A program made the translations under genes and the position numbers. Shown one piece after another: positions 7,571 to 16,604 of a stretch of DNA of 64,000 nt. The DNA is taken from the NCBI RefSeq assembly GCF_018413645.1, contig NZ_JAHCDA010000001.1:1426001-1490000 (forward strand), given 5' to 3'. Each line of letters starts with the position of its first letter. Position 1 is the first letter of the stretch. The stretch comes from Roseococcus pinisoli. GTDB taxonomy: Bacteria > Pseudomonadota > Alphaproteobacteria > Acetobacterales > Acetobacteraceae. Below the pieces are notes generated by a model. The model was not told the DNA's origin. It made no database searches and worked only from the letters and a program-made list of their open reading frames with translations.

Positions 7571-10183
7571 TCAGTAAAGTCCCCCGAGGCCGCTGTCCAC
7601 ACGGGCCGCCGCACCGGCGCCGCTCTGCTCGGTCGGCATGGTCGCCGAGTTCTCGGTGCCGGGGCGGAAAGCCTCCAGGATCGACTGGCCGTTATCCGTC
7701 GTGATGCGGACCAGTGCCACGCCCGGGGGCGCGCGGAAGGGCACGGCCGGGCTGCCCTGGAGCGCCGCGGCCGCGACCTCGCGGAAGATCGGCGCGGCGT
7801 TGCCGCCGCCCGTCTCGCCGTTGCCGAGGCTGCGCGGGTCGTCGTAGCCAACCCAGACCGCGATCACGATGTCGGGCGTGAAGCCGACGAACCAGTTGTC
7901 CTTGTAGTCGTCGGTCGTGCCGGTCTTGCCGGCCACGGGGCGGTTCAGCCCGGTCGCGGCGCGCGCGCCGGTGCCGCGCTGCACGACGCCCTGCAGCAGG
8001 TTCACGATCTGGAAGGCCGCGATGGGATCGGCCACCTGCCGGCGATTCTCGGCGATGGTGGGCGGCGGGCCGTTGGGCCCTTCGGCGCAGCCGGTGCATT
8101 CGCGGGCCTGGCTCCGCCAGATCACCCGGCCGCGCTGGTCCTGCACGCTGTCGATGAAGGTGGGGTCCACCCGGCGGCCGCCATTCACGAAGCTGGCATA
8201 GCCGGCGGCCTGGCGCAGCACCGTGGTCTCGCCCGCGCCGAGGCTCATGGAGAGGTAGCGCGGCATGTTGTCGATGACGCCGAAGCGGGCGACCGTATCG
8301 GCCACGCGGTCGATGCCGACCTCCTGCGCGATCCGGATGGTGACGAGGTTGAGGCTGCGCTCCAGCGCCGAGCGCATGGTGACGTAGCCGCCGCTCAGGC
8401 TGCCGCCGTAATTGCCCGGGCGCCAGACGCCCTGCGGCGTCGCGACCTCGATCGGCCCGTCCAGGAAGCGCTGGTTCGGCGGGATGCCGGCCTCCAGCGC
8501 GGTCAGGTAGACATAAGGCTTGAAGGAGGAGCCGGGCTGCCGCATCGCCTGGGTGGCGCGGTTGAACTGGCTGCGGTCGTAGCTCCAGCCGCCCGAGATG
8601 GCGACGACGCGCCCCGTATTCGGATCGAGCGCGACGACCGCGCCCTCCACTTCCGGAACCTGCCGCAGGGCGAGGCGCTCGGGCCGCGGACCGGCCGCCG
8701 GGGCATTGGCGGCGGAACCGCGTGCCGCGGGAGCGGCCGGGGCGGGGCGATTGGGCTCCGGCTCCACCATCACCACGTCGCCGGCCGAAAGCACCTCGGA
8801 CATGCGGCGCGGCGCGGCGCCCAGGCGCGGGGCCTGGCCCGCGGCCGTGGGAAGGACGGGGCGCGCCCAGGCGAGGTCTTCGAGGAGGACCACGCCGATC
8901 CGGGGCTCCACCGGGTTGCGGGGATTGGGGCGCTCGAACCAGCCGAGGCGCGCCTCGCGGTCGCGGACTTCCAGCACCACGGCCTGGCGCCATTCGTTCA
9001 GCATGCCGGGCGGGCGGGGCAGGGCCTCAAGGGCGGGCAGCCAGTCGGCAGCGCCATGGGCGCTCTTGCCCAGCGGGCCGCGCCAGCCGCCGCGGCGGCG
9101 GTCATAGGCCATCAGCCCGTTGCGGAGCGCGACCTCGGTCGCGGCCTGAAGGCGCGGATCGAGGCTGGTGCGGACCACGAGGCCGCCGCCCTGGGTCTGC
9201 TCCTGGCCGAAGCGCTGGATGAGCTCGCGCCGGACTTCCTCGGTGAAGTGGCCGCCCACGGGGACCACGTCCGGCCGGCGCGAGGGGCGGGCCTGGATCG
9301 GCTCGGCCTTGGCCGCGACGGCCTCGGCGGCGGTGACCACGCCGTCATCCACCATGCGGTCGATCACCCAGTCGCGGCGGATGCGGGCGGCCTCGGGATA
9401 GCGCAGCGGGTTGTAGTTGTTGGGCGCCTTGGGCAGAGCGGCCAGGAAGGCGGCCTCGGAAAGGGTCAGCTCGTCGAGGGACTTGTTGAAATAGGCATGC
9501 GCCGCCGCCGCCACGCCGTAGGACTGGGCCCCCAGGAAGATCTCGTTCAGGTAGATCTCCAGGATGCGCGACTTGGGCAGCGCGTCCTCGAGGCGGATGG
9601 CCAGCAGCGCCTCGCGCGCCTTGCGCAGCATGGTCCGGTCGCTGCCGACCAGCATGTTCTTCGCGACCTGCTGGGTGATGGTGGAGGCGCCGATCATGCG
9701 CCGGCCGGAACCGTATTGCTCGACATTGGTGACGACGGCGCGCAGCAGCGCGATCGGGTCCACGCCCTGGTGGCGCTCGAAGTTCTGGTCCTCCGCGGAG
9801 ATGAAGGCCTGCTGCACGCGCCGGGGAATGGCCTCGATAGGCACGAAGACGCGGCGCTCGGCGGCCAGCTCGGCCATCAGGCGGCTGTCGCCCGCATAGA
9901 TGCGGCTCATCTGCTGGGGCTGGTAGTCCGCGAGCCAGCGATAGTCCGGCAGGTCGGATTCGAGCTTGCGGTAGAGCCCGTAGCCCGCCACGCCGGCGGC
10001 CACGGTGCCGATGATCGCCACCATGAAGAGGGTTCGTATGAACCCGCCGAAGAGCCGGAAAGGCGGGCGCTTGCCCGGCTTGGCGCTTTCCCGTCGGGAG
10101 GTTTTCCGTGGTGGCTCCGCGCGCGGGCGCGGCGGAATCACGGGGGCTTCGATAGGACCTTCAGGCGTCGGCATGGGCGGCAT
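7571..10183 (-). CDS. mrcA: Penicillin-binding protein 1A (bifunctional peptidoglycan synthase)
   Basis: Class A PBP that polymerises and cross-links peptidoglycan in the periplasm. A proline-rich cytoplasmic tail is followed by a single membrane anchor at about 47-70. The GT51 transglycosylase domain has its catalytic glutamate at 131 in AEDQNFERHQGVD. The transpeptidase domain carries the active serine at 552 in SSFK, the SLN motif in ERSLNLVTIR and KTGT at 753-756. The 870 residues fit the family. No clear ribosome-binding site precedes 10183; an in-frame ATG nine bases later is an alternative. It heads the mrcA-prfB-phosphatase-TRIC run. Confidence 0.94.
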   Translation of the reverse strand: MPPMPTPEGPIEAPVIPPRPRAEPPRKTSRRESAKPGKRPPFRLFGGFIRTLFMVAIIGTVAAGVAGYGLYRKLESDLPDYRWLADYQPQQMSRIYAGDSRLMAELAAERRVFVPIEAIPRRVQQAFISAEDQNFERHQGVDPIALLRAVVTNVEQYGSGRRMIGASTITQQVAKNMLVGSDRTMLRKAREALLAIRLEDALPKSRILEIYLNEIFLGAQSYGVAAAAHAYFNKSLDELTLSEAAFLAALPKAPNNYNPLRYPEAARIRRDWVIDRMVDDGVVTAAEAVAAKAEPIQARPSRRPDVVPVGGHFTEEVRRELIQRFGQEQTQGGGLVVRTSLDPRLQAATEVALRNGLMAYDRRRGGWRGPLGKSAHGAADWLPALEALPRPPGMLNEWRQAVVLEVRDREARLGWFERPNPRNPVEPRIGVVLLEDLAWARPVLPTAAGQAPRLGAAPRRMSEVLSAGDVVMVEPEPNRPAPAAPAARGSAANAPAAGPRPERLALRQVPEVEGAVVALDPNTGRVVAISGGWSYDRSQFNRATQAMRQPGSSFKPYVYLTALEAGIPPNQRFLDGPIEVATPQGVWRPGNYGGSLSGGYVTMRSALERSLNLVTIRIAQEVGIDRVADTVARFGVIDNMPRYLSMSLGAGETTVLRQAAGYASFVNGGRRVDPTFIDSVQDQRGRVIWRSQARECTGCAEGPNGPPPTIAENRRQVADPIAAFQIVNLLQGVVQRGTGARAATGLNRPVAGKTGTTDDYKDNWFVGFTPDIVIAVWVGYDDPRSLGNGETGGGNAAPIFREVAAAALQGSPAVPFRAPPGVALVRITTDNGQSILEAFRPGTENSATMPTEQSGAGAAARVDSGLGGLY

Positions 10184-10438
10184 CTATCACATATTGCGGG
10201 ACGGGGCGTCGGAATCGCCACTGCATGGCTGATGTGGGCATTTCACCGCCCTGCGTCGATTTTGCGGCGCCACGCCACGCCCGGTGGTAAGGCCATTCCA
10301 TGAAGCAGAATGCCTCTTTTGAGAGCCAGTGCGCGTCTGCCGCGTCGCGTCAAAGGCACAAAATTCATGGCTGCCCTGGATTGTGCGCATCGCTTGCTGC
10401 TAAAAGCCGCGCTCATTTCTGAACCGGGGGACCAAAAG

Positions 10439-12028
10439 ATGCGCTCTACAATCGCTGCCCTCGCCTTGGCGGGGCTGCTCGGGACGGCCTCGACACAGGC
10501 CTCCGCCCAGACTCTGAACATGGCGGTCGGAGCCCCGGTCACCAGCCTCGACCCTCACTTCCATCAGCTGTCGCCCAACAACGCGGCGGCGAGCATGATC
10601 TTCAGCCGCCTCGTCGAGACCGACGACAGGGCCCGCAGCATTCCGGGCCTCGCCGAGAGCTGGCGGGCGGTGGAGCCCACCGTGTGGGAGTTCAAGCTCC
10701 GCCCCGGCGTGCGGTTTCATAACGGTCGCGAATTTACCGCCGAGGACGTGGCCTTCACCCTCGCCCGCGTGCCGAACGTGCCGAACAGCCCGGCCTCCTT
10801 CACCCTCTTCGTCCGGCCCATCAGCCGGGTCGAGATCGTCGATCCGCTGACGATCCGCCTGCACACGCGCACGCCCTATCCGCTGCTGCCGATGGACCTG
10901 ACCAATATCTTCATCCTCGACCGCGAGACGCATGAGGGCGCGACGACCGAGCGCTTCAACAGCGGCGAGCTGGCGGTGGGCACCGGCCCCTTCCGCGTGG
11001 TGCGCCACGCCAATGGCGACCGCATCGAGCTGGAGCGCAACGACCAGTATTTCGGCGAGCGCCCGGCCTTCGCCCGCGTGAACTACCGCATGATCACCAA
11101 CGACGCCGCCCGCACCGCCGCGCTGATGGCCGGCGACGTCGACGTGATCGACCAGGTGCCGACGGCCGACCTCTCCCGCATGCGCCGGGACAACCGGCTC
11201 TCGCTCTACGAGACGACGGGCCTGCGGCTGATCTTCCTCTCGCTCGACCATTCGCGCGAGGACGCCTCGCCCTTCATCACCGACAATGACGGCCGCCCGA
11301 TCGCCCGGAACCCGCTGAAGGACCTGCGGGTTCGCCAGGCGCTGTCCATGGCGATCGACCGGCCGAACATGGTGGAGCGCGTGATGGAGGGCGCCGCCAC
11401 GCCGACCGGCCAGTTCCTGGCCGAGGGCGTGACGAGCCACATCCCGGGCTATCCCGTCCCGCGCTTCGACCCCGACGGCGCGCGGCGCCTGCTGGCCGAG
11501 GCGGGCTTCCCCAACGGCTTCCGCATCACGCTGCACGGCCCGAACGACCGCTATCCCAACGATGCGCGGATCATCCAGGCGGTGGGGCAGATGTGGACGC
11601 GCGTGGGCATCCGCACGGCCGTCGACGCCCAGACCTGGGCGACTTTCATCGGCCGCGCTAACCGGGCCGAACTTTCGGCCTTCCTTCTCGGCTGGGGCAT
11701 GAATCCGGATGGCAGCCACCCGCTGCGCAACCTGATCGCCTGCCCGAACCGTGAGACCGGCCTGGGCGCGTCCAACCGCGGCCGCTACTGCAACCCAGAA
11801 CTTGATCGAGGCTTGATGGAATCCTCTGAAATGTTGGACGAGGCTGCCCGGCAGGAACGTCTGATCGCGCTCGAGCGCATGGCTCTCGATGACGTGGCGC
11901 TCATCCCTCTGCACATCCAGACGAATATCTGGGGCGCGCGGCGCGGCTTCGTCGTGACCCCGCGTGCGGACGAACTGACCCGTGCGCAGGACGTCCGTCC
12001 GGCCTCCAGCCCGGCGGCGGCGCGCTGA
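10439..12028 (+). CDS. ABC transporter substrate-binding protein, peptide/nickel family 5
   Basis: A 529-residue periplasmic binding protein (SBP_bac_5). A signal peptide ends near residue 23 (TQASA, then QTLN). The conserved family block LAESWRAVEPTVWEFKLRP lies near residue 75 and RFHNGREFTAEDVAF near 100; VRQALSMAIDRPNMV follows later. These are the hallmarks of DppA/OppA/NikA proteins. It opens a five-gene set with all parts of one importer, and its stop is one base before the GTG of the first permease. The ligand (dipeptide, oligopeptide, glutathione or metal chelate) is not readable. The start follows CGGGGGACC. Confidence 0.9.
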   Translation: MRSTIAALALAGLLGTASTQASAQTLNMAVGAPVTSLDPHFHQLSPNNAAASMIFSRLVETDDRARSIPGLAESWRAVEPTVWEFKLRPGVRFHNGREFTAEDVAFTLARVPNVPNSPASFTLFVRPISRVEIVDPLTIRLHTRTPYPLLPMDLTNIFILDRETHEGATTERFNSGELAVGTGPFRVVRHANGDRIELERNDQYFGERPAFARVNYRMITNDAARTAALMAGDVDVIDQVPTADLSRMRRDNRLSLYETTGLRLIFLSLDHSREDASPFITDNDGRPIARNPLKDLRVRQALSMAIDRPNMVERVMEGAATPTGQFLAEGVTSHIPGYPVPRFDPDGARRLLAEAGFPNGFRITLHGPNDRYPNDARIIQAVGQMWTRVGIRTAVDAQTWATFIGRANRAELSAFLLGWGMNPDGSHPLRNLIACPNRETGLGASNRGRYCNPELDRGLMESSEMLDEAARQERLIALERMALDDVALIPLHIQTNIWGARRGFVVTPRADELTRAQDVRPASSPAAAR

Positions 12029-12029
12029 C

Positions 12030-13004
12030 GTGACCGTTTATCTTCTTCGCAGGCTTTTCCAGGCTGTTCTCGTGATGCTCGCCATGAGCGTCATCGTCTT
12101 CGTGGGCGTCTATGCGATCGGCGATCCGGTGGAGATCCTCATCTCCCCCGACGCCGACCAGATCGAACGTGAGCGTGCCATCCAGGCCCTCGGCCTCGAC
12201 CTGCCGCTGTGGCAGCAATACGGGACCTTCCTCATCCGCGCCCTGCAGGGCGATCTCGGCCGCAGCTTCGTCTTCAACGAGCCGGCGCTGCAGCTGATTC
12301 TGCAAAAGATGCCGGCGACGCTGGAACTCGCGGTCGGCGCCACCTTCATGGCGGTGCTGATCGGCCTGCCGCTCGGTCTCTATGCCGGCCTCAAGCCGGA
12401 CAGCGCGGGCTCCAAGGCGATCATGGCGGGGAGCATCCTCGGCTTCTCGCTGCCGACCTTCTGGGTCGGGCTCATGCTGATCATGGTCTTCGCCGTGCAG
12501 CTCGGCTGGCTTCCCAGCACCGGGCGCGGCGAGACGGCGCAGTTCCTCGGCCTGCAATGGTCCTTCCTGACGCGGGACGGCCTCGCCCATCTCATGATGC
12601 CGGCGATCAACCTCTCGCTGTTCAAGATCAGCCTCGTCATACGATTGACCCGCTCGGGCGTGCGCGAGACCATGCTGATGGACTACGTGAAGTTCGCCCG
12701 CGCCAAGGGCCTGTCGCCCGCGCGCGTGACCTATGTGCACGTCTTCAAGAACATCCTGATCCCGGTCGTGACCGTGGTCGGCCTGGAGCTCGGCTCCACC
12801 ATCGCCTTCTCGGTGGTGACGGAGAGCGTCTTCGCCTGGCCGGGCATGGGCAAGCTGATCATCGACAGCATCAACGTGCTCGATCGTCCGGTCATCGTCG
12901 CCTACCTGATGATCATCGTCATGATGTTCATCGTCATCAACCTGGTGGTGGACCTGCTTTACTCCACACTGGATCCGCGCGTGCGGCTGGAGGGCAAGTC
13001 GTGA
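12030..13004 (+). CDS. ABC transporter permease, DppB/OppB type
   Basis: First inner-membrane permease of the importer, 324 residues with about six helices. It starts at a GTG (12030) immediately after the binding-protein stop, giving VTVYLLRRLFQAVLVMLAMS, the classic N-terminal helix of this permease type. The EAA-loop that contacts the ATPase lies around TMLMDYVKFARAKGLSPARV. Its stop overlaps the GTG of the next gene (GTGA), so the two permeases are translationally coupled. Confidence 0.92.
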   Translation: MTVYLLRRLFQAVLVMLAMSVIVFVGVYAIGDPVEILISPDADQIERERAIQALGLDLPLWQQYGTFLIRALQGDLGRSFVFNEPALQLILQKMPATLELAVGATFMAVLIGLPLGLYAGLKPDSAGSKAIMAGSILGFSLPTFWVGLMLIMVFAVQLGWLPSTGRGETAQFLGLQWSFLTRDGLAHLMMPAINLSLFKISLVIRLTRSGVRETMLMDYVKFARAKGLSPARVTYVHVFKNILIPVVTVVGLELGSTIAFSVVTESVFAWPGMGKLIIDSINVLDRPVIVAYLMIIVMMFIVINLVVDLLYSTLDPRVRLEGKS

Positions 13005-13924
13005 GCGACATCACCGCGAACGCGGCTCCCCCGGCCGCCCCGGCGGCGCGGGAGGAGACGCCTTTCCGCCGCTTCGTCTCGGAGTTCTTCGCGAGCAAGA
13101 TCGCGACGGGCGGGCTGATCGTCTTCACGATCATCGCCCTGCTCGCGATCTTCGCGCCGTGGATCGCGCCGCAGAATCCCTACGATCTCGCGCAGCTCGA
13201 CATCATGGACGGCCGGCTCGAGCCGGGCGCCGTGGGCGGCAGCGGCATCGTCCACTGGCTCGGCACCGACGACCAGGGCCGCGACATGCTTTCGGGCATC
13301 ATCTACGGCCTGCGCATCTCGCTGACGGTGGGCATCGGCTCCGCCTTTATCGCGAGCCTCGTGGGCGCCTCGCTCGGCCTGCTCGCTGCCTATGCCGGCG
13401 GCCGGACCGACAGCGTGATCATGCGTCTGGTCGACCTGCAGCTTTCCTTCCCGACCATCCTCGCGGCGCTGATGATCCTGGCCTTCCTGGGCAAGGGCGT
13501 CGGAAACGTGGTGATCGCGCTCGTCATCGTGGAATGGGCCTATTATGCCCGGACGGTGCGCGGCTCGGCCCTGGTCGAGCGGCGGCGCGAATACATCGAG
13601 GCGGCGCAGTGCCTGGCCCTGCCCACGCGGCGCATCCTGTTCCGCCACCTGCTGCCGAACTGCCTGCCGCCGCTCATCGTGGTGGGCACGATCCAGGTGG
13701 CGCGTGCCATCGCGCTCGAGGCCACGCTCTCCTTCCTCGGCCTCGGCGTGCCGATCACCGAGCCGTCGCTCGGCCTGCTGATCGCGAACGGCTACGAGTA
13801 CATGCTGAGCGGCAAGTACTGGATCAGTTTCTATCCGGGTATCGCGCTGCTGGTGACCATCGTGAGCATCAATCTGATGGGCGACCATCTCCGTGACGTG
13901 CTGAATCCGAGGTTGAAGAAGTAA
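13001..13924 (+). CDS. ABC transporter permease, DppC/OppC type
   Basis: Second permease, 307 residues. A disordered alanine/proline N-terminus precedes the first helix (IATGGLIVFTIIALLAIFAP), followed by the LGTDDQGRDMLSGIIYGLR motif typical of the DppC branch and the EAA-loop REYIEAAQCLALPTRRILFR. The start is GTG at 13001. The stop shares one base with the start of the first ATPase (TAATG). It pairs with the upstream permease as the membrane channel. Confidence 0.92.
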   Translation: MSDITANAAPPAAPAAREETPFRRFVSEFFASKIATGGLIVFTIIALLAIFAPWIAPQNPYDLAQLDIMDGRLEPGAVGGSGIVHWLGTDDQGRDMLSGIIYGLRISLTVGIGSAFIASLVGASLGLLAAYAGGRTDSVIMRLVDLQLSFPTILAALMILAFLGKGVGNVVIALVIVEWAYYARTVRGSALVERRREYIEAAQCLALPTRRILFRHLLPNCLPPLIVVGTIQVARAIALEATLSFLGLGVPITEPSLGLLIANGYEYMLSGKYWISFYPGIALLVTIVSINLMGDHLRDVLNPRLKK

Positions 13925-14901
13925 TGGCAGCGACCCTCGAAGTCCGGAATCTCCAGACGCATTTCTTCACCCGCGCGGGCGTGGTGAAGGCGGTGGACGG
14001 CGTGAGTTTCACCGTGGGCCGCGGCAAGGTCATGGGTCTGGTCGGCGAATCCGGTTCCGGCAAGACCGTGACCGGCTTCTCGATCATCGGCCTGGTGGAC
14101 GCGCCGGGCCGCGTCGTGGGCGGGGAGATCCTGTTCCACGGCCAGAACCTCGCCAAGCTCAGCGAGGAGGAGATGCGGCAGCTGCGCGGCAACCGCATCG
14201 CCATGATCTTCCAGGATCCGATGATGACGCTGAACCCGGTTCTCCGGGTCGACACGCAGATGATCGAGACGGTCCTGGCGCATACCAAGGTGTCGAAGGA
14301 GGAGGCGCGCCAGCGCTGCCGCGACGCGCTGGGCATGGTCGGCATCCCCTCGCCGGATGAGCGGCTGAAGTCCTATCCGCACCAGTTCTCGGGCGGCATG
14401 CGGCAGCGCGTGGCCATCGCCATCGCCCTGCTGCACCGACCGGAGCTCATCATCGCCGACGAGCCGACCACCGCGCTCGACGTCACGATCCAGGGCCAGA
14501 TCCTGGCCGAGGTGCAGAAGCTCGCCGCCAATACGGGCACGAGCCTGATCTGGATCACGCATGACCTCTCGGTGGTCGCCGGCCTCGCCGACGATCTCGC
14601 GGTCATGTACGCGGGCAAGGTGGTCGAGGACGGACCCGTCTCCGAGGTGCTCGACAAGCCGATGCATCCCTATACCCACGGCCTCATCGGCTCCGTGCCG
14701 AGCCGCAACCGGCGGGGTGAGCCGCTGCGCCAGATCCCGGGCATGACGCCCTCCCTGCTCAAGCTGCCGCCCGGCTGCGCCTTCCACAGCCGCTGCGACC
14801 GCGCCACGCCGGAATGCACGGCGCCGGTCGAGCTGCTGGAGCTGATTCCGGGCCGGCACGCCCGCTGCATCCACCCGCATCTGGAGGAGGTGGCGGCATG
14901 A
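13924..14901 (+). CDS. ABC transporter ATPase, DppD/OppD type
   Basis: A 325-residue ATP-binding subunit. Walker A is GLVGESGSGKTVTGFS, the Q-loop lies in IFQDPMMTLNP, the signature is HQFSGGMRQRVAIA, and Walker B is LIIADEPTTALDVT, followed by the switch histidine in WITHDLSVVAGLAD. The C-terminal oligopeptide-transport extension contains PPGCAFHSRCDRATPEC, a cysteine cluster found in Dpp/Opp ATPases that binds an iron-sulfur centre in some members. It overlaps the next gene by four bases. Confidence 0.93.
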   Translation: MAATLEVRNLQTHFFTRAGVVKAVDGVSFTVGRGKVMGLVGESGSGKTVTGFSIIGLVDAPGRVVGGEILFHGQNLAKLSEEEMRQLRGNRIAMIFQDPMMTLNPVLRVDTQMIETVLAHTKVSKEEARQRCRDALGMVGIPSPDERLKSYPHQFSGGMRQRVAIAIALLHRPELIIADEPTTALDVTIQGQILAEVQKLAANTGTSLIWITHDLSVVAGLADDLAVMYAGKVVEDGPVSEVLDKPMHPYTHGLIGSVPSRNRRGEPLRQIPGMTPSLLKLPPGCAFHSRCDRATPECTAPVELLELIPGRHARCIHPHLEEVAA

Positions 14902-15935
14902 GCGCGACGACGATGGAACATACGCGCCGCCCCGGCACCGAGGCGGACCAGCCGATCATCGAGCTGGTCGGCATCAGCAAGCGCTTCGAGAAGAAGCTCG
15001 ACTTCATCGGCAAGCTGGCCCAGCGCCTCGGCGCGCCGGTTCGCGAGGAGATCGTGCACGCGGTCGACAACGTGAACCTCACGATCCGTCATGGCGAGGT
15101 GGTGGGGCTGGTCGGCGAATCGGGCTGCGGCAAGTCCACGCTCGGCCGCGTCGTCGCCGGCATCATGCCGCCGTCGGACGGCCAGGTGCTGTGGCGCGGG
15201 CGGGACATCGCCTCGCTGCACGGGGCGGAGGCGAAGGAGGCCAAGCTGCGCGCGCAGATGATCTTCCAGGACCCCATGTCCTCGCTGAATCCGCGCATGA
15301 AGGTGCAGGACATCGTGGGCGAGGCCCCGCAGGTCCATGGCATGACCACGCGGTCGGGCTTCAACGACTACGTCGACGAGCAGCTGCGCCGCGCCGGCCT
15401 CGATCCCGCGTTGAAGAAGCGCTACCCGCACCAGTTCTCGGGCGGGCAGCGGCAGCGCATCGGCATCGCCCGCGCGCTGGCGGTGCAGCCTGAGTTCCTG
15501 GTCTGCGACGAATCGGTGGCGGCGCTGGACGTCTCCATCCAGGCGCAGATCCTGAACCTGTTCATGCGCCTGCGGTCCGAGCTGAACCTGACCTACCTGT
15601 TCATCTCGCATGACCTCAGCGTGGTGGAGCATCTCTCCGATCGCGTGGTGATCATGTATCTCGGCCGCGTCGTCGAGCAGGCGCCGTCGGAGGAGATCTT
15701 CGCGCGGGCGAATCATCCCTACACGGTCTCGCTGCTGTCGGCCGTGCCGCGGATCGAGGCGCGCAAACGGGCCTTCACGACGGTGCAGGGCGAGATTCCC
15801 TCGCCGCTGAATCCGCCGCCGGGCTGCCACTTCCATCCGCGCTGCCCGCACGCGATGGAGCGGTGCCGGGTCGAGGTGCCGGCGCTGAAGGAGATCGCGC
15901 CCGGGCATCTGAGCGCCTGCCACCTGAATGGTTGA
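14898..15935 (+). CDS. ABC transporter ATPase, DppF/OppF type
   Basis: The second ATPase, 345 residues, starting at the ATG of an ATGA overlap. Walker A is GLVGESGCGKSTLGRV, the signature HQFSGGQRQRIGIARAL, and Walker B FLVCDESVAALDVS, in which the usual DEP is DES; the catalytic glutamate is kept. The C-terminal cysteine motif PPGCHFHPRCPHAMERC is intact. With the partner ATPase it forms the heterodimeric motor. A strong hairpin 10 bases after the stop probably marks the operon end. Confidence 0.93.
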   Translation: MSATTMEHTRRPGTEADQPIIELVGISKRFEKKLDFIGKLAQRLGAPVREEIVHAVDNVNLTIRHGEVVGLVGESGCGKSTLGRVVAGIMPPSDGQVLWRGRDIASLHGAEAKEAKLRAQMIFQDPMSSLNPRMKVQDIVGEAPQVHGMTTRSGFNDYVDEQLRRAGLDPALKKRYPHQFSGGQRQRIGIARALAVQPEFLVCDESVAALDVSIQAQILNLFMRLRSELNLTYLFISHDLSVVEHLSDRVVIMYLGRVVEQAPSEEIFARANHPYTVSLLSAVPRIEARKRAFTTVQGEIPSPLNPPPGCHFHPRCPHAMERCRVEVPALKEIAPGHLSACHLNG

Positions 15936-15945
15936 GACGTCAGAC

Positions 15946-15972
15946 GCCGGGCGTGCGCTTCGCATGCCCGGC
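15946..15972 (+). terminator. Strong hairpin after the peptide-importer operon
   Basis: A near-perfect 12-bp stem (one G-T pair) with a three-base loop, GCCGGGCGTGCG / CGCATGCCCGGC. There is no T run after it, so it may terminate poorly or act as a stabiliser of the 3' end; position right behind the last importer gene favours a terminator role. Confidence 0.55.
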
Positions 15973-15995
15973 TTCACACCGCCGGGTTAACGCGG

Positions 15996-16604
15996 ATGAC
16001 CAAGCCGGCTTCGATGAACGAGGCACCACCCTACTTCTCGCAATGGGCTTCGGCCGAGCTGGTGCCGGAATTCCTGGAAGGCCGGCCCAACGCGACCGAT
16101 CCGCTCTGGGCCGAGAGCGGCGCGGCCGACCTCGCCGAATATGCCCGTTGGGCCCACCATCTGTGCGGCATGGCCTGCCTCGGCATGGCCATGGCGGCGC
16201 GCGGCGAGGCGCACAGCATCCATGCGCTCCGCCGCGGGGTGCAGGCGCTGGGCGGCTACGTGGACCAGGGCGGGGATGATATCCGCGGCCTGATCTATGC
16301 GGGCGCGGTGGCCTGGCTGAACGCCCGGGGAATTCCCGCGCGGATCGTGCTCGACGAGCCGCGGCCCAGGCTCGGGCCGGGCGATCTCTACATGGCCTCG
16401 GTGCATCCGCGCATCCGCACGCCGGAGCTGGAGCCGCCCCACAAGGGCGGGCATCTCGTCCTGGTCTTCGGCACGGATGAGGAAGCGCGCCTGCGCTTCC
16501 ACAACCCCTCGGGCCACAGCGATGCCACCCGTCGCGACGTACGGATGGCGCCGGCCGAATTCGACCGCTTCCACGCCGATCGCGGCATCCTGATCCCGGG
16601 CTAG
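15996..16604 (+). CDS. C39-like cysteine-peptidase-fold protein
   Basis: A 202-residue protein without a signal peptide. The helix LCGMACLGMAMAARG near 50-65 has the cysteine-led pattern of C39-type papain-fold enzymes, and the later GGHLVLVFG (about 151-159), followed by FHNPSG, fits the catalytic histidine and asparagine/aspartate strands. Such proteins usually process leader peptides or cleave linkers, but several family members are of unknown target. It meets the PHA-synthase-like gene tail to tail, sharing CTAG at 16601-16604. No obvious ribosome-binding site precedes ATG 15996; ATG 16014 is an alternative. Confidence 0.65.
   Translation: MTKPASMNEAPPYFSQWASAELVPEFLEGRPNATDPLWAESGAADLAEYARWAHHLCGMACLGMAMAARGEAHSIHALRRGVQALGGYVDQGGDDIRGLIYAGAVAWLNARGIPARIVLDEPRPRLGPGDLYMASVHPRIRTPELEPPHKGGHLVLVFGTDEEARLRFHNPSGHSDATRRDVRMAPAEFDRFHADRGILIPG

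Noticed and set aside
7316-10303. A plus-strand open frame of 995 codons over mrcA and the prfB 5' end
   Set aside because: Antisense to mrcA with all its catalytic motifs in the minus frame; not a gene.
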